Source: Zygnema cylindricum
Taxonomy: Eukaryota; Streptophyta; Zygnematophyceae; Zygnematales; Zygnemataceae
Length of the DNA: 62,000 bases
Direction of reading: 5' to 3'
Assembly (NCBI GenBank): GCA_037447655.1
Contig: JBBHKE010000879.1
Span: 231,429 to 293,428 of the forward strand
The translations under genes and the position numbers were made by a program. Shown one piece after another: positions 10,628 to 20,561 of the stretch. Position 1 is the first letter of the stretch, and each line of letters opens with the position of its first letter. The notes beneath the pieces are model-generated. The model was given only the letters and a program-made list of their open reading frames with translations. It was not told the DNA's origin and made no database searches.

Positions 10628-11926
10628 ACTTCTCCAATCGATCGTCGGATTCCATTTTTGTAGCCACGGCTTTCCCTAGATTACCTCATGGTCCCAAAGA
10701 GGTAATACATGAAGAGTGTCGTACCATTGGAATTTCCTGATTTTGATGCGTAACCTCGGAGGTCGATGGGTAATGGATAAGGAACTTCCGTTTGCTAATT
10801 GTACCGATTGATGATCCTTAAGCACCACGAGAGGAAGTTTCAACCTTTTCACCGTCGCTTCGTTGATGAAATTTCCCGATGCTCCGGAGTCCACCATGAA
10901 GCTAGTTGCGCTCACTCCGATCTGACCCCGAAATATCAAAGGGTCTCCTCCTTCACCGGCTAACCTCCTGACGTTAAGTTTCCCCTTTGCTGGATTTTTC
11001 CGTTTTGGACATTCTCGGGCCATATGGTCCGGGGACCGCACTGGAAGCATAAGCCATTTTCCCTCCTCCGTTGGAGCTCCTCGGGGGACAAGTTGTTGCC
11101 CTTGGTCTTGATATTTTTCTTCTTTTTCCGCAGTACATTGACCACCTCCTTATCCTCATCAATTGCTCCGAGCTCCATGGGAGTTGGACCATCGTCTCGT
11201 CGACCCCCTCCGCCGCTACTCGAACCATAATGATAAGGTCTACGGAAGGTGAAGTTGACTGAATCGGTCCGCTCAGCAAACTGAATGATTCCCTAGAGAC
11301 TAGGAGTTGTGCTTTCTCGAGCAATCCATTGCTCCACATCCCTACGAATGGATGATTTAAGCCCCTTCACGTAGCGATCCACAACTTCATCCTCCGTCAT
11401 CGTAAGTATTTGAACCTTGCACTCCAAAAACCGCTGCCTAAACTCCAACACTGAAGTTCGTTGCTTCAACATTGCGATCTTATCTCTTGATCTTATCTCT
11501 TCCAACCTTAACCGTATTGACAGGCTGCCAAGCGTCACGGAGGAATTGAATGAAGAGAGCCCAAACGGTCGGTATCTTATCATTCTCCACCAATGTCCTC
11601 CACCATGCTCCCGCTGCTCCTTTAAAAACACCACCCGCGTAGTGAATCTTCTCACGGTCTGATAGGCTAGGAAAATTCTCGAGATAATTTGCAACAGAGA
11701 ATAGCCACGTGTCCAGGTTCTTGTGCCTTGCAGGGTCGAACTCGTCGGGAAGTCTTAATTTCGGTCTCGTGTAGTCCCTCTCCATGCCTCCATGAGGTCA
11801 CTCACCAATATGAGATTCCAGAGCTGCGACGGTGTTGCTCAGCTGCGCGTTCTGTAATCTAACGTTTTCTAACTCCCTGAGAACTTGCGCTAACATTTCT
11901 GTAGTGGATACGCCGTGTTCGCCCAT
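10628..11926 (-). pseudogene. Gypsy gag and protease
   Basis: The start is taken as the ATG complementary to 11924-11926, 15 bp after the primer site. The first 41 codons look like a coiled coil (LAQVLRELENVRLQNAQL) and end in an in-frame TGA near 11801. The same frame continues with MERDYTRPKLRLPDEFDP from 11785. This is a retrotransposon Gag region, with AAGAWWRTLVE near 11600. After a frameshift near 11480 comes LEFRQRFLECKV. A CCHC knuckle is split between frames: CFQCG near 11050 and SPDHMARECPK just after. Protease keeps FMVDSGASGNFINE at about 10905-10865. The product would be the structural polyprotein plus aspartic protease, but it cannot be made from this copy. Confidence 0.85.
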
Positions 11927-11941
11927 GCTGTCGAGTCACGG

Positions 11942-11959
11942 AGGATAAATCCGATACCA
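11942..11959 (-). promoter_or_regulatory. Gypsy primer-binding site
   Basis: On the minus strand TGGTATCGGATTTATCC follows the LTR end ..TTACA with one C between. A site starting TGG next to the LTR is complementary to a tRNA CCA end. It resembles the common TGGTATCAGAGC initiator-Met site in its first seven bases only, so the tRNA is not settled. Confidence 0.65.
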
Positions 11960-11960
11960 G

Positions 11961-12453
11961 TGTAAAAGGACAAGGATAATAGCCCACAACACGCTATAAT
12001 GCACAGCGGAAAGACTCCAAAGATCTCCCCGTAGCAACAGCAAGAGTACACAGTACTCTCAATTGAATGTCAAACTTTATTAAACGGGAGAAAGATTACA
12101 AGTTGTCAGCTCACTGCAAAGGTCTACTCAAAGAGTCTGTCTTTTACTACGTCTGTCCCACTATTTGAACTACTAGACGCTAGTCAACCTAATACTCTAC
12201 CAGTGTACACGTGGACCTTCGCGGTCAACCGAGATCTATCCAAAATATCTTTCTAGAACTATACAGTTAAATCTACATTCTGCGGCGTTGCTATACTGCC
12301 ACGTTGCGTTGCTATACTGCGCTACGCTATTCTACTAAGTTGTTATGCTGCTATGTTGCGCTGATCTGGAATCGCAGCTGCGCTGCTCTGCAACCGCAAC
12401 TATAGCAGCCTAGTTTCTAGCCACTAAGTACTCAACCTTGTAACCCTGTTACA
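11961..12453 (-). mobile_element. Gypsy 5' LTR (493 bp)
   Basis: Bounded on the plus strand by TGTAAAAGG at 11961 and CCTGTTACA at 12453, giving TGTAA..TTACA ends next to the primer site. The minus strand contains AATAAAG near 12090 as a possible poly-A signal. The part at 12270-12410 is rich in GCTATACTGC, GTTGCG and GCAGCTGCG words like those near the 3' ends of both gypsy elements. No matching 3' LTR is present in the window. Confidence 0.7.
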
Positions 12454-13206
12454 GCGACGATCGTGCCTCGTCGTTAAAAAAAGTGAACCTAGCAACCAGC
12501 GACCAGCGACAAGGCTGCCTTTTTCGTATAATTTCCGTACATAATGTCATACATTTTTTCCACACATTACATCCATATACGAAAGCTACGAATTTTACGA
12601 AAATTTCAAAAATTGAAAAAATTAACGCATTTAAAAAAAAAATGAAATTACGTACGATTCATACCTCTACAGGTGCGGCATTATGCTATCGGGATGGTTA
12701 TTCACCAATATTCAACGACGGTCAAAGAGATTCCTCGTTAAATCTTAGCATCTCTGTACGGATTTTGTTTCTAAGCTCCTTGTGACGTAAGCCCACTGCT
12801 TTCCAAAAAATGACATTTGGAAAAATAAAATCCGGAACTACAGCGGATCGCAATACGGTGTATTAACGATAAAATGAAACTGTTGGACTCAAGCTGACGG
12901 AACAAAATTAACGGATCAAAACTACACCATGTAACGCTACTAGCATTAACATCTCTGATTTTTCCTACCTGAAGAGGTTAATCTGAAAGGTAATCGACGG
13001 TTGAGATTGAAAAACAATAAACACTCACCTGGCATGTTCTCCTCGGAAGAAAAAAGTTAGGAAATTGCTACTCGTAGAGACAATTTTTGCTGTGCGCAAG
13101 TAGTTGCGCCAACTTTTCAAAAATTGTAAATTTGAGTTACAAATTAGTACAAGTTACGTACCTTTGAGTTTATGCTTGACGGTTAATCCGTCAAAAAACT
13201 TTGACT
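12454..13206. other. No gene seen
   Basis: AT-rich sequence between the gypsy LTR and the first hAT-type MITE. Short frames here have no recognisable motif. No repeat boundary was resolved. Confidence 0.5.
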
Positions 13207-13769
13207 CACAGTTCAAAAGTAGGCGTATTTATGGAAGGCCTTTGGTAGGAGCACAAAACTTGGCACACAACTCGTGCAGAGTAGGCATACTATATGTGTG
13301 TGCGTTGTGCACACCACTGTACGAACGTACGAATCTGACGTATCATCATAGTACAGCGCACGCCATTGTACAAAACTTTTTAGTGAACAGACACGGCGTA
13401 GGATGACATTCCGCGGGAAAAAAAACCTGGAAAAAAAAACGCGGACGTAAGTTCTATCGTTAGTTGTGATATGGCTTTTCATGTGATCTTTTTAGACCAC
13501 TACTTTGATCAGCGACCGACCGATCGTCCAAATTTGACGGTTATAATAAAAAATACCTCAAAACTCACAGAAAAAATAAAAATGTGTCCGAATGTTTTTC
13601 AAAATTTAGACAAGACGTTTAATTCTCTATCGATCGATGTGCAAATCAACCCTGTTAGTATTATTTTTCATTTTGCGACCAATACAATATGGGTCTTAAG
13701 GTAATATTGTATGTTTTGTGTACAATAGGCATGTTGTATGGGCCTACTTTCACCTACTTTTGGACTATG
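13207..13769. mobile_element. hAT-type MITE, copy 1
   Basis: Ends CACAGTTCAAAAGTAGGC and CCTACTTTTGGACTATG are inverted repeats. The 8-bp duplication CTTTGACT flanks it at 13199-13206 and 13770-13777. Internal blocks (GGCTTTTCATGTGATCTT, CGCTACTTTGATCAGCGACC-like, CAATACAATATGGG) match the copies at 14070-14374 and 45319-45770. Relative to those it has an extra stretch at about 13255-13440. There is no transposase. Confidence 0.85.
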
Positions 13770-13799
13770 CTTTGACTTACGAAAAATTGTATCAACCGG

Positions 13800-13925
13800 T
13801 TAAAAAAGTGCCGCGCTTGCGAAGGACGACCGTCATAAAAAAAATAGCAGTTCACACGGTCGGCCAAGGATTACTGTAACAAAACTGCGGCAACCACATG
13901 TAAATAAAGTTGCTGCGCGCAGATA
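13800..13925 (+). repeat. Repeat D, direct copy
   Basis: The segment holding TCACACGGTCGGC, GTAACAAAACTGCGGCAACC and ACATGTAAATAAAG occurs inverted at 29645-29775. Its core (GCGGCAACCACATGTAAATAAAGTTG) also occurs inverted at 14717-14756. The pair 13875-13920 and 14715-14757 could be the ends of one roughly 880-bp element into which the MITE at 14070-14374 inserted. Confidence 0.5.
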
Positions 13926-14069
13926 CTGTACTTTCTCACTTCCCTTTCTTCACTTTGATCAAGGATGTGGTGATACGTTTGACCAGCGTACAGAAAAATA
14001 TGTGTTCTTCGGTTGATGTCGGTGCACTCATACTGTTGTCGGCGCACTAGGTTTAGAATGCGGACAAAC

Positions 14070-14374
14070 CATAGTTCAAAAGTAGGCGTTTTTTTGGAAG
14101 GCCTTCGGTCGGCGCCATTATTGTAAGTTGTGTAATGGGCTTTTCATGTGATCTTCTTAGATCGCTACTTTGATCAGAGACCGTCCGATCGTTTGAACCT
14201 GACGGTGTAAATAAAACTTTTTTGTCCGAATGTTTTAATTGGTCCAATTTTTGGTCCGAGTGTTTTAATTGGTCTGAATAGGTCCAAAACAATATGGGAC
14301 TTAAGGTCATATTGTATGTTTTGCATATAATAGGCATATTGTATTGGCCTACTTTCACCTACTTTTGAACTATG
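14070..14374. mobile_element. hAT-type MITE, copy 2 (305 bp)
   Basis: Perfect terminal inverted repeats CATAGTTCAAAAGTAGG / CCTACTTTTGAACTATG and a perfect 8-bp duplication GGACAAAC at 14062-14069 and 14375-14382. Eight-base duplications and CA-starting ends are typical of the hAT superfamily. It contains the shared GTGATCTTCTTAGATCGCTA block and two GGTCC(A/G) repeats near 14240-14285. There is no coding capacity. This is the shortest and cleanest copy. Confidence 0.92.
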
Positions 14375-14699
14375 GGACAAACAGGTACATACTTATTAAT
14401 TACAAACGCTTTGTGTTGTACGATTTGCGAATTTTCATGCGGCGATTTTACCGTGTCATTCCGTACTAAACTCATACGGAGATGTACGGGTTGAGCATTT
14501 GCTTTAGATTTGAGACCTGCGGTTAGCGACTTTGCCGAGCATGCACGGAAAAAGTAAAATGCGCACGTAAAATCAAAATAAACTACGCACTTAAAAACAA
14601 TACTCGCGCGTTTTTATCATTTAGTTTCATCGATATTCCTAAGTGGGTACGTTTTCTTATTTAGTACAAAGTATATTTCGTTTCAATTGAAGCTCAGTT

Positions 14700-14760
14700 G
14701 AAGTGAGAAAAGACCTTCGCGCAACAACTTTATTTACATGTTGTTGCCGCAACCAGGTTA
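14700..14760 (-). repeat. Repeat D, inverted copy
   Basis: CAACAACTTTATTTACATGT and TGTTGCCGCAACCAGG form the inverted counterpart of the sequence at 13877-13915. Confidence 0.5.
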
Positions 14761-14823
14761 TCTACTCAAACTGACGGTGCAAAATGTACGACGACGCGGA
14801 ACGATATCGGCTACAGTACTGTA

Positions 14824-15653
14824 CACCGTGTATCGCTATTAGTAGTGTTAGGTATCGAGGACCGTTTGCCGATATTCAATATATATCCAATTTCAAGTAC
14901 CCGGTAATCGATATATCGAAAATCAAAATATCCGATATATCGGCGATATATTGTATCATCGATATATCGAGGCATTTAAAAAAAAAAAAAAACGAAAATT
15001 TTCGCAGGTCTCGAAAGTCACGTGCCTTCGGACAAGGTGACCATAAAATCTTTGCCGAAAAGAAGTACGGTTTTTTCTTGAAAGTCAGCAGAGTGTAGGA
15101 GATCTCTGAGGTACATTGACGCGGTACACTTGCGAAGTACACGTACGTAATACGCAAGTACGGATTTCCATACGAAAATGGTCGGTTTGTCGGTTACATT
15201 TTGCTGCATCTACCTTTAAGTCACGGAACGCAAATCACGTCGTACATCGCTTATCAGACAATTTGTCTTTATCGCTAAAATAACATATTATATAAAATAT
15301 TAAATTTATAAAATACTATATATCCCGATATATATTGCGATAATTTATGTTGGTCTCGGTACGATTTATCGAGGATTCTTCTAGATCAATATTCGATATA
15401 TCGAAAATCGAGATTATCGCGATATGAAATTACCCGATACTCAACACTAGCTATTAGTGTTAATGTGTTTTTCGCCACTTAAAACATCTTTTCTCCGTAC
15501 ACAATTGTCATATTTTCAATTCGATACCGCCAATCAAAAGCTGAGAATTTTACCTTTTAATCGCAATCGTCAGATCCACATTCCAACAAGTGTGTACGGA
15601 GAAAAGATATATTAAGTGGCAAAAAAAACATTAACTCTAATTGCGATTCGCGG
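14824..15653. mobile_element. Group B2 MITE, split by element E
   Basis: Left end CACCGTGTATCGCTATTAG, right end CTAATTGCGATTCGCGG, with TA at both edges. Without the 607-bp element E and one 8-bp duplication it would be about 215 bp, matching uninterrupted B2 copies of 194-221 bp. It carries the B2 arms TTTTTCGCCACTTAAAACAT and GTACGGAGAAAAGATAT. Confidence 0.8.
14843..15449. mobile_element. Element E, hAT-like, with CGATATATCG clusters
   Basis: Starts TAGTGTTAGGTATCG and ends CCGATACTCAACACTA, imperfect inverted ends. The perfect 8-bp duplication GCTATTAG at 14835-14842 and 15450-15457 lies inside the B2 MITE. Both ends are rich in CGATATATCG and GATATTC-type words (14875-14975 and 15310-15425). 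The middle has no recognisable protein. hAT-like by duplication length and TAG start; its class is otherwise unknown. Confidence 0.8.
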
Positions 15654-15655
15654 TA

Positions 15656-16250
15656 TACCGTACAGGTCCGAAACTGACGGTGCAAAAAAAACTGCGCTAC
15701 GGAACGACATGGATATCGTGTCGATAGTGCGAAGGAACATACAATATAGTACGAAATAAAAAAAAGACTAAGGACTAAACTAAACGAACCGCTATAGTCG
15801 TAGTTTGTACCACCCGTACGCCCCTCAACTGTCTGTCCGTGATTAGAAATGCCGAAACTGGCGGAACTCGATGAATGGAGGTACGGAACGAAATCAGTGT
15901 GTCGCTACACCGCGAATCGTTATTAGTGTCAATAACTCTAATTTGGGTTCTTAAAATTTTGATTTTTTTTTTCAAATAGGATACATGATTTTAATTTTTC
16001 CTTGACGTTAATTAAGATACCGTACAAAATAGCGTACAAAAATGAATAAAATCAGACGCGCACCTATAGGAACGTGCGATTAAAAAAACAGGATTAGTTT
16101 TACACGTAATTTAGTATGGCATTTACGGATATTTTAAATTCGCGACGGCGTACGATTTCTAAAATTTTGTACGGATACATACATTAATGTACATAATCGT
16201 ACGGCGAATATTCCATTTTTGCTGTTCCCAAATTAGCATTAACGTTGAAA
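15656..16250. other. No gene seen; repeat S fragment
   Basis: Includes GTACGGAACGAAATCAG-type sequence (15881-15897) followed by a group B end-like CGCTACACCGCGAATCG near 15902-15920. Similar sequence precedes group B ends near 26870-26945 and 28540-28590, so this is probably an old dispersed repeat. No protein is recognised. Confidence 0.4.
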
Positions 16251-16253
16251 TTA

Positions 16254-17207
16254 GGGTACTTTCGCATGTGCTAAAGTTACAGTTATTTTCTGTCGTTTTC
16301 CTCCATAGCTTAGAAAAAAACGTGAAAATCCGCAACCGTACCAAAAAAATGAAATTACCACCGCACAGGTTGCGATACCATGAAACTTTATATGTACTTC
16401 AGTTTGTTGTCTAAGGCGATATAGTTTGTCGTCTAGCGCGTTTCTACCCAATTTCGCGTCCCTTTCGTTCATCTTCAAACTTTATATAAAATCACCTCGC
16501 GAGGTGATTTTAAATATAGTTACATGAGGTGAGCGAATAGGTCGATGCTATCGCACGTGTCGAAAGATTTTTTGTGCGCAGGGAACCAAAATAAAACCAC
16601 TGGACGTGTTTAGCCTGTACGTGACTTTTTTCCGTGCGCTTTTTTTCGTACAAGGGCCGTGAAGGGGGTTTCGACCAACGGACGCCATTTCGCAAAAGCG
16701 AAGTTCGTGAAAGCGCCCCTCTCTCTCTCTCCTTCTCCCACTAACGCGTCTATCTCACAATTCTCGCAATGAAAAAAGGCAAAAAAGGTATCAAATGAAA
16801 GATTTATAAAAAATATTTCTTTTGGCTGTCTTTTAGCTTATTTTGGTGGCAAGTAGAGTGAGAACGGACGAAAAAAAAAATCGGGAAACCATGGCGGAAT
16901 GTTTTAGAATTAGTGACGTCGGCGCTATCATATGTACGCGTGACGTCAAAATGTCACAAACCTTAAACATCTACAATGTCAAAAGTAGCTAGACGTCTAC
17001 AACCGTCTCTATTTTGTAAACGTCATCAATTGTCGCGAGTTTTGTACTCGTCTACAATTTTCACAAATTACACCCACGTCTACATCCGTCACAACCTAAA
17101 TTTACAATTTCATTTTTTTACATACGAATGCTCTAAAAGTCGTACGGAGAATCTTCGCTAAAAAACAAAGTAGCAAGACTAAGTTTCGGTTACATACGAA
17201 ATTACCC
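16254..17207. mobile_element. Tourist-like element T1, copy A (954 bp)
   Basis: Ends GGGTACTTTCGCATGT / ACATACGAAATTACCC, flanked by TTA at 16251-16253 and 17208-17210. A 3-bp TTA duplication with GGG-starting ends fits PIF/Harbinger (Tourist-like) elements. It is in inverse orientation to the copy at 25909-26719. A perfect palindrome AAATCACCTCGCGAGGTGATTT lies at 16489-16510. On the minus strand an ATG at 16472 opens a short frame (NERDAKLGRNALDDKLYRL), related to the frame in copy B. No transposase remains. Confidence 0.85.
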
Positions 17208-17322
17208 TTAGAATACACCTTTTTTTTGAAAAATTTCAAATTCTTAATTAGCATCAAGTACTTTAAATTTTCTTCAACACTTTTTAAAATTTGACACTAA
17301 TAACGGTTCGCGGTGTACTGTA

Positions 17323-17830
17323 CACCGCGAATCGTAATTAGAGTAAATTACTCTAATTCGGTCGCTCGAAATTTCGACTCTATCACATCAAATAGAGTAA
17401 GTGATTCTAATTTTTTCATTATGCTATTTAAGGTAAGGTTTAATTAGCGTTTTTTATTCTAATATATGTTCGTTTTAAATAGTGTGGAGTACGGACGACG
17501 TCCGACCGTGCAAAATTGTACTTTTATAAGTAAAAAAGTACAAATAATGATTTAATACAGGCCATTATCATGTAACTGCGTTTTAACAAACCGCGTAGTG
17601 CAAACGTCATAGTGACGATAAACTGTACGTTTTGTCAGATTCTGTACGAATACCTTATTTACAGTAGAGGATATTATCTTGCCAAATTAGAGTACACCGC
17701 ATAAATTAGAGTAAATTCCTTTTTGAAACAGTTCTATCACATAAATTAGAGTAAATTACTCTAATTATTTTTTTCTCTTTTTTTACTCTAAAATTTTCAT
17801 TACTCTAATTAGTAATTACGATGCGCGGTG
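17323..17830. mobile_element. Group B1 MITE, copy a (508 bp)
   Basis: Ends CACCGCGAATCGTAATTAGA and TTACGATGCGCGGTG with TA at 17321-17322 and 17831-17832. Interior matches 53837-54337 over its whole length. A second group B end, AATAACGGTTCGCGGTG, finishes at 17315, so another degenerate element abuts on the left. The TA duplications suggest a Tc1/mariner-like (Stowaway-type) mechanism; no transposase is present. Confidence 0.85.
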
Positions 17831-18124
17831 TACTGTATTACTTGTACGACACGAAACCGAAACTACGGTACGGAACAAAAGAACTAAAGAAACTACAGAT
17901 GTATTACAGTATTACTTCTACGACGCGAAACCGCTGGGGTGAAAATAGAGAAATTACGGAACTAGTTGAACTAGCGGACCAGGAAGAGGTGCAGGAGAGA
18001 CCTAAACCGCCGCATGCAACTAGCTGCATACAGAATACCTGTTACAATTGTCACACTGCAGCAGTGAGGAAAAATGCGACGCGGCACGACGATACTGTGT
18101 AACTATTTAGAATTTACTGCCGTG
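17831..18124. other. No gene seen; repeat S fragment
   Basis: A frame of about 90 codons at 17821-18102 has no recognisable motif. Its sequence resembles the GTACGGAAC-rich spacer seen at 15660-15900 and 28345-28600 between group B elements. Confidence 0.4.
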
Positions 18125-18298
18125 CACCGCGAATCGGTATTAGTGTTGAAGTTATGTTCGCCACATAAATTATCTTTCTACGTGCACACCGATCGAAGAC
18201 CGCCAATAGAAAAAGGTGAGGAACTGAGAATTCTGCACTCCAATATCCGACAGGTGTGTACGGAGAATATATGGTTAAAGTGGCGAAACATTAACACA
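18125..18298. mobile_element. Group B2 MITE, degenerate
   Basis: Left end CACCGCGAATCGGTATTAGT, arms TCGCCACATAAATTATCTTT and TGTGTACGGAGAATATATGG, then AAACATTAACAC. The right terminal bases merge with the next element. Confidence 0.6.
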
Positions 18299-18306
18299 AT
18301 ACACCA

Positions 18307-18522
18307 CACCGTGAACCGCTATTAGGGTTAATGTTTTTTCGGTTCTTAAAACTTATTTTCCCCGTACACACTTGTCCGATTGTGGATCCGACGGTTTCGA
18401 TTGAAATATGAGAATCTCAGCTTTCAATCGCAATCCTCGGATCTGTAATCTGACAGGTGTGTACGGAGAAAAGATGCTTTAAGTGGCGAAAATAATATTA
18501 ACGCTAATAGCGATACACGGTG
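18307..18522. mobile_element. Group B2 MITE (216 bp)
   Basis: Ends CACCGTGAACCGCTATTAG and CTAATAGCGATACACGGTG, with TA on the right. Long inner arms pair CCGTACACACTTGTCCGAT with a near-complement at 18450-18490, so the whole element can fold back on itself. Confidence 0.8.
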
Positions 18523-18789
18523 TATCGATACGCGGTGTAGTGTTACGACAGAAACTGGTGGGAGGAAATTTGGCCGCTGTACGGAAATAAGTACAGTCGA
18601 CTAACGGACCTGCGATAGTTAATGGTTACATTGCCGACCGAAACCACCGCCGGACAATCCGGAATAAAGTAACCGTTTTACCGAATCCGAGTATCCGTAC
18701 ATAAATAAATCCGCGAATTCGGGAATTATTGAACAAGTAAACTCGCGAATTCGCGAACAGGTGGAAATGTACGGATGCAAGAGTGAGAT
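18523..18789. other. Repeat S spacer; no gene
   Basis: Sequence ending GGAAATGTACGGATGCAAG just before the pyrimidine tract resembles 28700-28790 (ATCCGCGAA, then GGGGAAATGTACGGAT). Both therefore belong to one dispersed repeat that ends in a CT-rich tract. Confidence 0.5.
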
Positions 18790-19870
18790 GTACTTTCTAA
18801 CACCTTCGCTCCCTTTTTCTCTCTCCTCTTCCACTTTCTCTCTCTCTCTCTTCTTCCCTCCCTCCCTCTCCCTGCCATTCCTGCTCTATCTCTCTCCGTA
18901 TTTCCCTTCTCTCTCTCTCTCCCTTCAGTTATTAAAAAAAGAAAAAAAATTGACTCCCACTAATTTTTCGGAGGTAGTAGGGGGCCTTTTATGGGGGGGG
19001 GGGGGGGAGGGAAGGAGATGGAAGGGCCTTTTTTTGGGGGGGGGGGAGAAGAGGGATAGGGAAGGGCCTTATTTTAGGGGGGGGGGGGGGGGGAGAGGAG
19101 GGATAGGAGAGGGCCTTTCTTGGGGAGGGGGGAGGGTTAGGGAAGGGCTTTTTCTGGTGGAAAGGGGAGGAGGGAGAGGAAAGGGTCTTGATGTAAAAAA
19201 GGGGGTGAAGGGAGGAAAGGGCCTTTTCGAGGGAAGAGAGGGAAGGAGAGGGAAGGGTATTTATGTAAAGTGGGGGGGAAAGGGACGTAATGACCTATTC
19301 CGGAGGGGGAAGAGAGGGAGGGAACGGGAGGTTGGGGGGGGGGGGGAGGGAGGGGAGAGAAGGAAAGATTTATTTTTGCAGGCGGTGGAGGAGAGTCCTG
19401 GTGGAGTGTATGGAAGGGAGAGAGGGAGGGAAGGATTCCGTACAGTGAAAAGTACAAGAAGGGAAGAGATGGAAACGAGGGAAGATGGACGACACAGTAT
19501 TGGATATAAAACCCCCCCTATAATCCTCCCTCTACTCCCCTACCTCTTCCCTCCGCTACCCCCCTCAACATACCCCTCCCTTCCCCACCCCCCCTCAGAA
19601 AAACCCTCTCCCTCAACCCCCCTTCTTTTACGTCCCTCCCTCTACCCCCCTCCCTCTACCCTTTCTCCCTTTACCTCTCTCCCTTTAACAGTCTCCGTCT
19701 ACCCCCTCTCTCCCTTCCCTCCCCCCAGGGTGAGGGGGAGAGGGGAAGAGGAAGAGAGAGGGAGAGGGGGAGAGGGGGAAGGGGGGAGATGGGAGAGGGG
19801 GAGGGGGGAGAGGGGAGAGAGGGAGGGGGGTAGAGCGGGAGAGGGCGGAGAGGGGGAGAGGGAGAGTGAG
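18790..19870. repeat. Purine/pyrimidine strand-switching tract
   Basis: CT-rich at 18790-18930, almost pure G/A with long G runs at 18965-19490, pyrimidine-rich at 19505-19730, then G/A-rich at 19730-19870. The single long frame across it is an artefact of low complexity. Opposing blocks could pair as hairpins or triplexes. Confidence 0.8.
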
Positions 19871-20162
19871 TGTGTGACGGTTGGAATATAATCGTATTTA
19901 TTTTAGTGTATAAGTATGAACGGCGTATTAATTATCAACCCGGAAACCCAAATTAGAATTATGGAATAATTAATTAATTATAGTAAAAGGACGCGACGTT
20001 GTACGGATTGTCAGATTTTATACTTTTACCTATTTTGCTGTGTATATGATTACTAAGCTTTTTTTTTTAAATGTTACAAAACTCAATTTAGCATTAATAA
20101 CACTAATTAATTATTAACACTACTAATTTCTAAACGCTAATAACGAGTCACGATGTAAAGTA

Positions 20163-20354
20163 CACTGCGAATCGTTATTAGCGTATTGAACGCTAATTCG
20201 ATTCCCCCAAATTTTTCCCAAATTCTCAAATAGAATTATCCATACTATTCTAAAAAAATACCATAATTTCTAATTAGAGTAAATGATTTCTTCGAAAATT
20301 TCCAAATTCCTTATACGCCAAAAAAAGCTTCTACGCAAACAACGATTCACGGTG
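20163..20354. mobile_element. Group B3 MITE (192 bp)
   Basis: Ends CACTGCGAATCGTTATTAGC and CAACGATTCACGGTG, flanked by TA at 20161-20162 and 20355-20356. The interior runs in the opposite direction to the copy at 31460-31670 (CCCCCAAATTTTTCCCAAAT here). Confidence 0.75.
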
Positions 20355-20384
20355 TACTGTACTGTACTGTACCGTAATAGAACT

Positions 20385-20561
20385 TTACCAACGAAACCTT
20401 CAAATTTTTTCGTTTTTTTGCTTACCCGACCGTACCCGATTATTTATTTTTGTGAATCACACGCCCGATGCCGCCCGGCCCCGAAAATTCGGCCCCTGGA
20501 TCCGATGCGGCCGGTCGGGTAACGGTCGGGTACGGTTTCGGGTACGCGATTGCGACCTCTG
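20385..20561. mobile_element. hAT right-end fragment
   Basis: Ends GCGATTGCGACCTCTG at 20561, like the right ends of the two larger hAT copies at 25901 and 40096. It is preceded by the same subterminal order: ACCGACCG-like words, a GGATCCG-type centre, then CGGTCGGGTAACGGTCGG. No left end was found. Confidence 0.65.

Larger units (their letters stand above)
5966..12453 (-). mobile_element. Ty3/gypsy chromovirus, minus strand, 3' LTR missing
   Basis: Read on the minus strand the order is 5' LTR (12453-11961), primer site, gag, protease, RT, RNase H, integrase and chromodomain (ending near 5966). The element is interrupted at 8206-9135. No second copy of the 493-bp LTR exists at the left end, where repeat X is found instead. 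Every coding part has stops or frameshifts, and the RT active site is changed, so the element is inactive. The chromodomain after integrase places it among chromoviruses. Confidence 0.85.

Noticed and set aside
18761-19891. 376-codon open frame on the plus strand
   Set aside because: It is made of Gly/Arg/Glu and Pro/Ser/Leu runs from a low-complexity purine/pyrimidine tract, with no domain and no start context.
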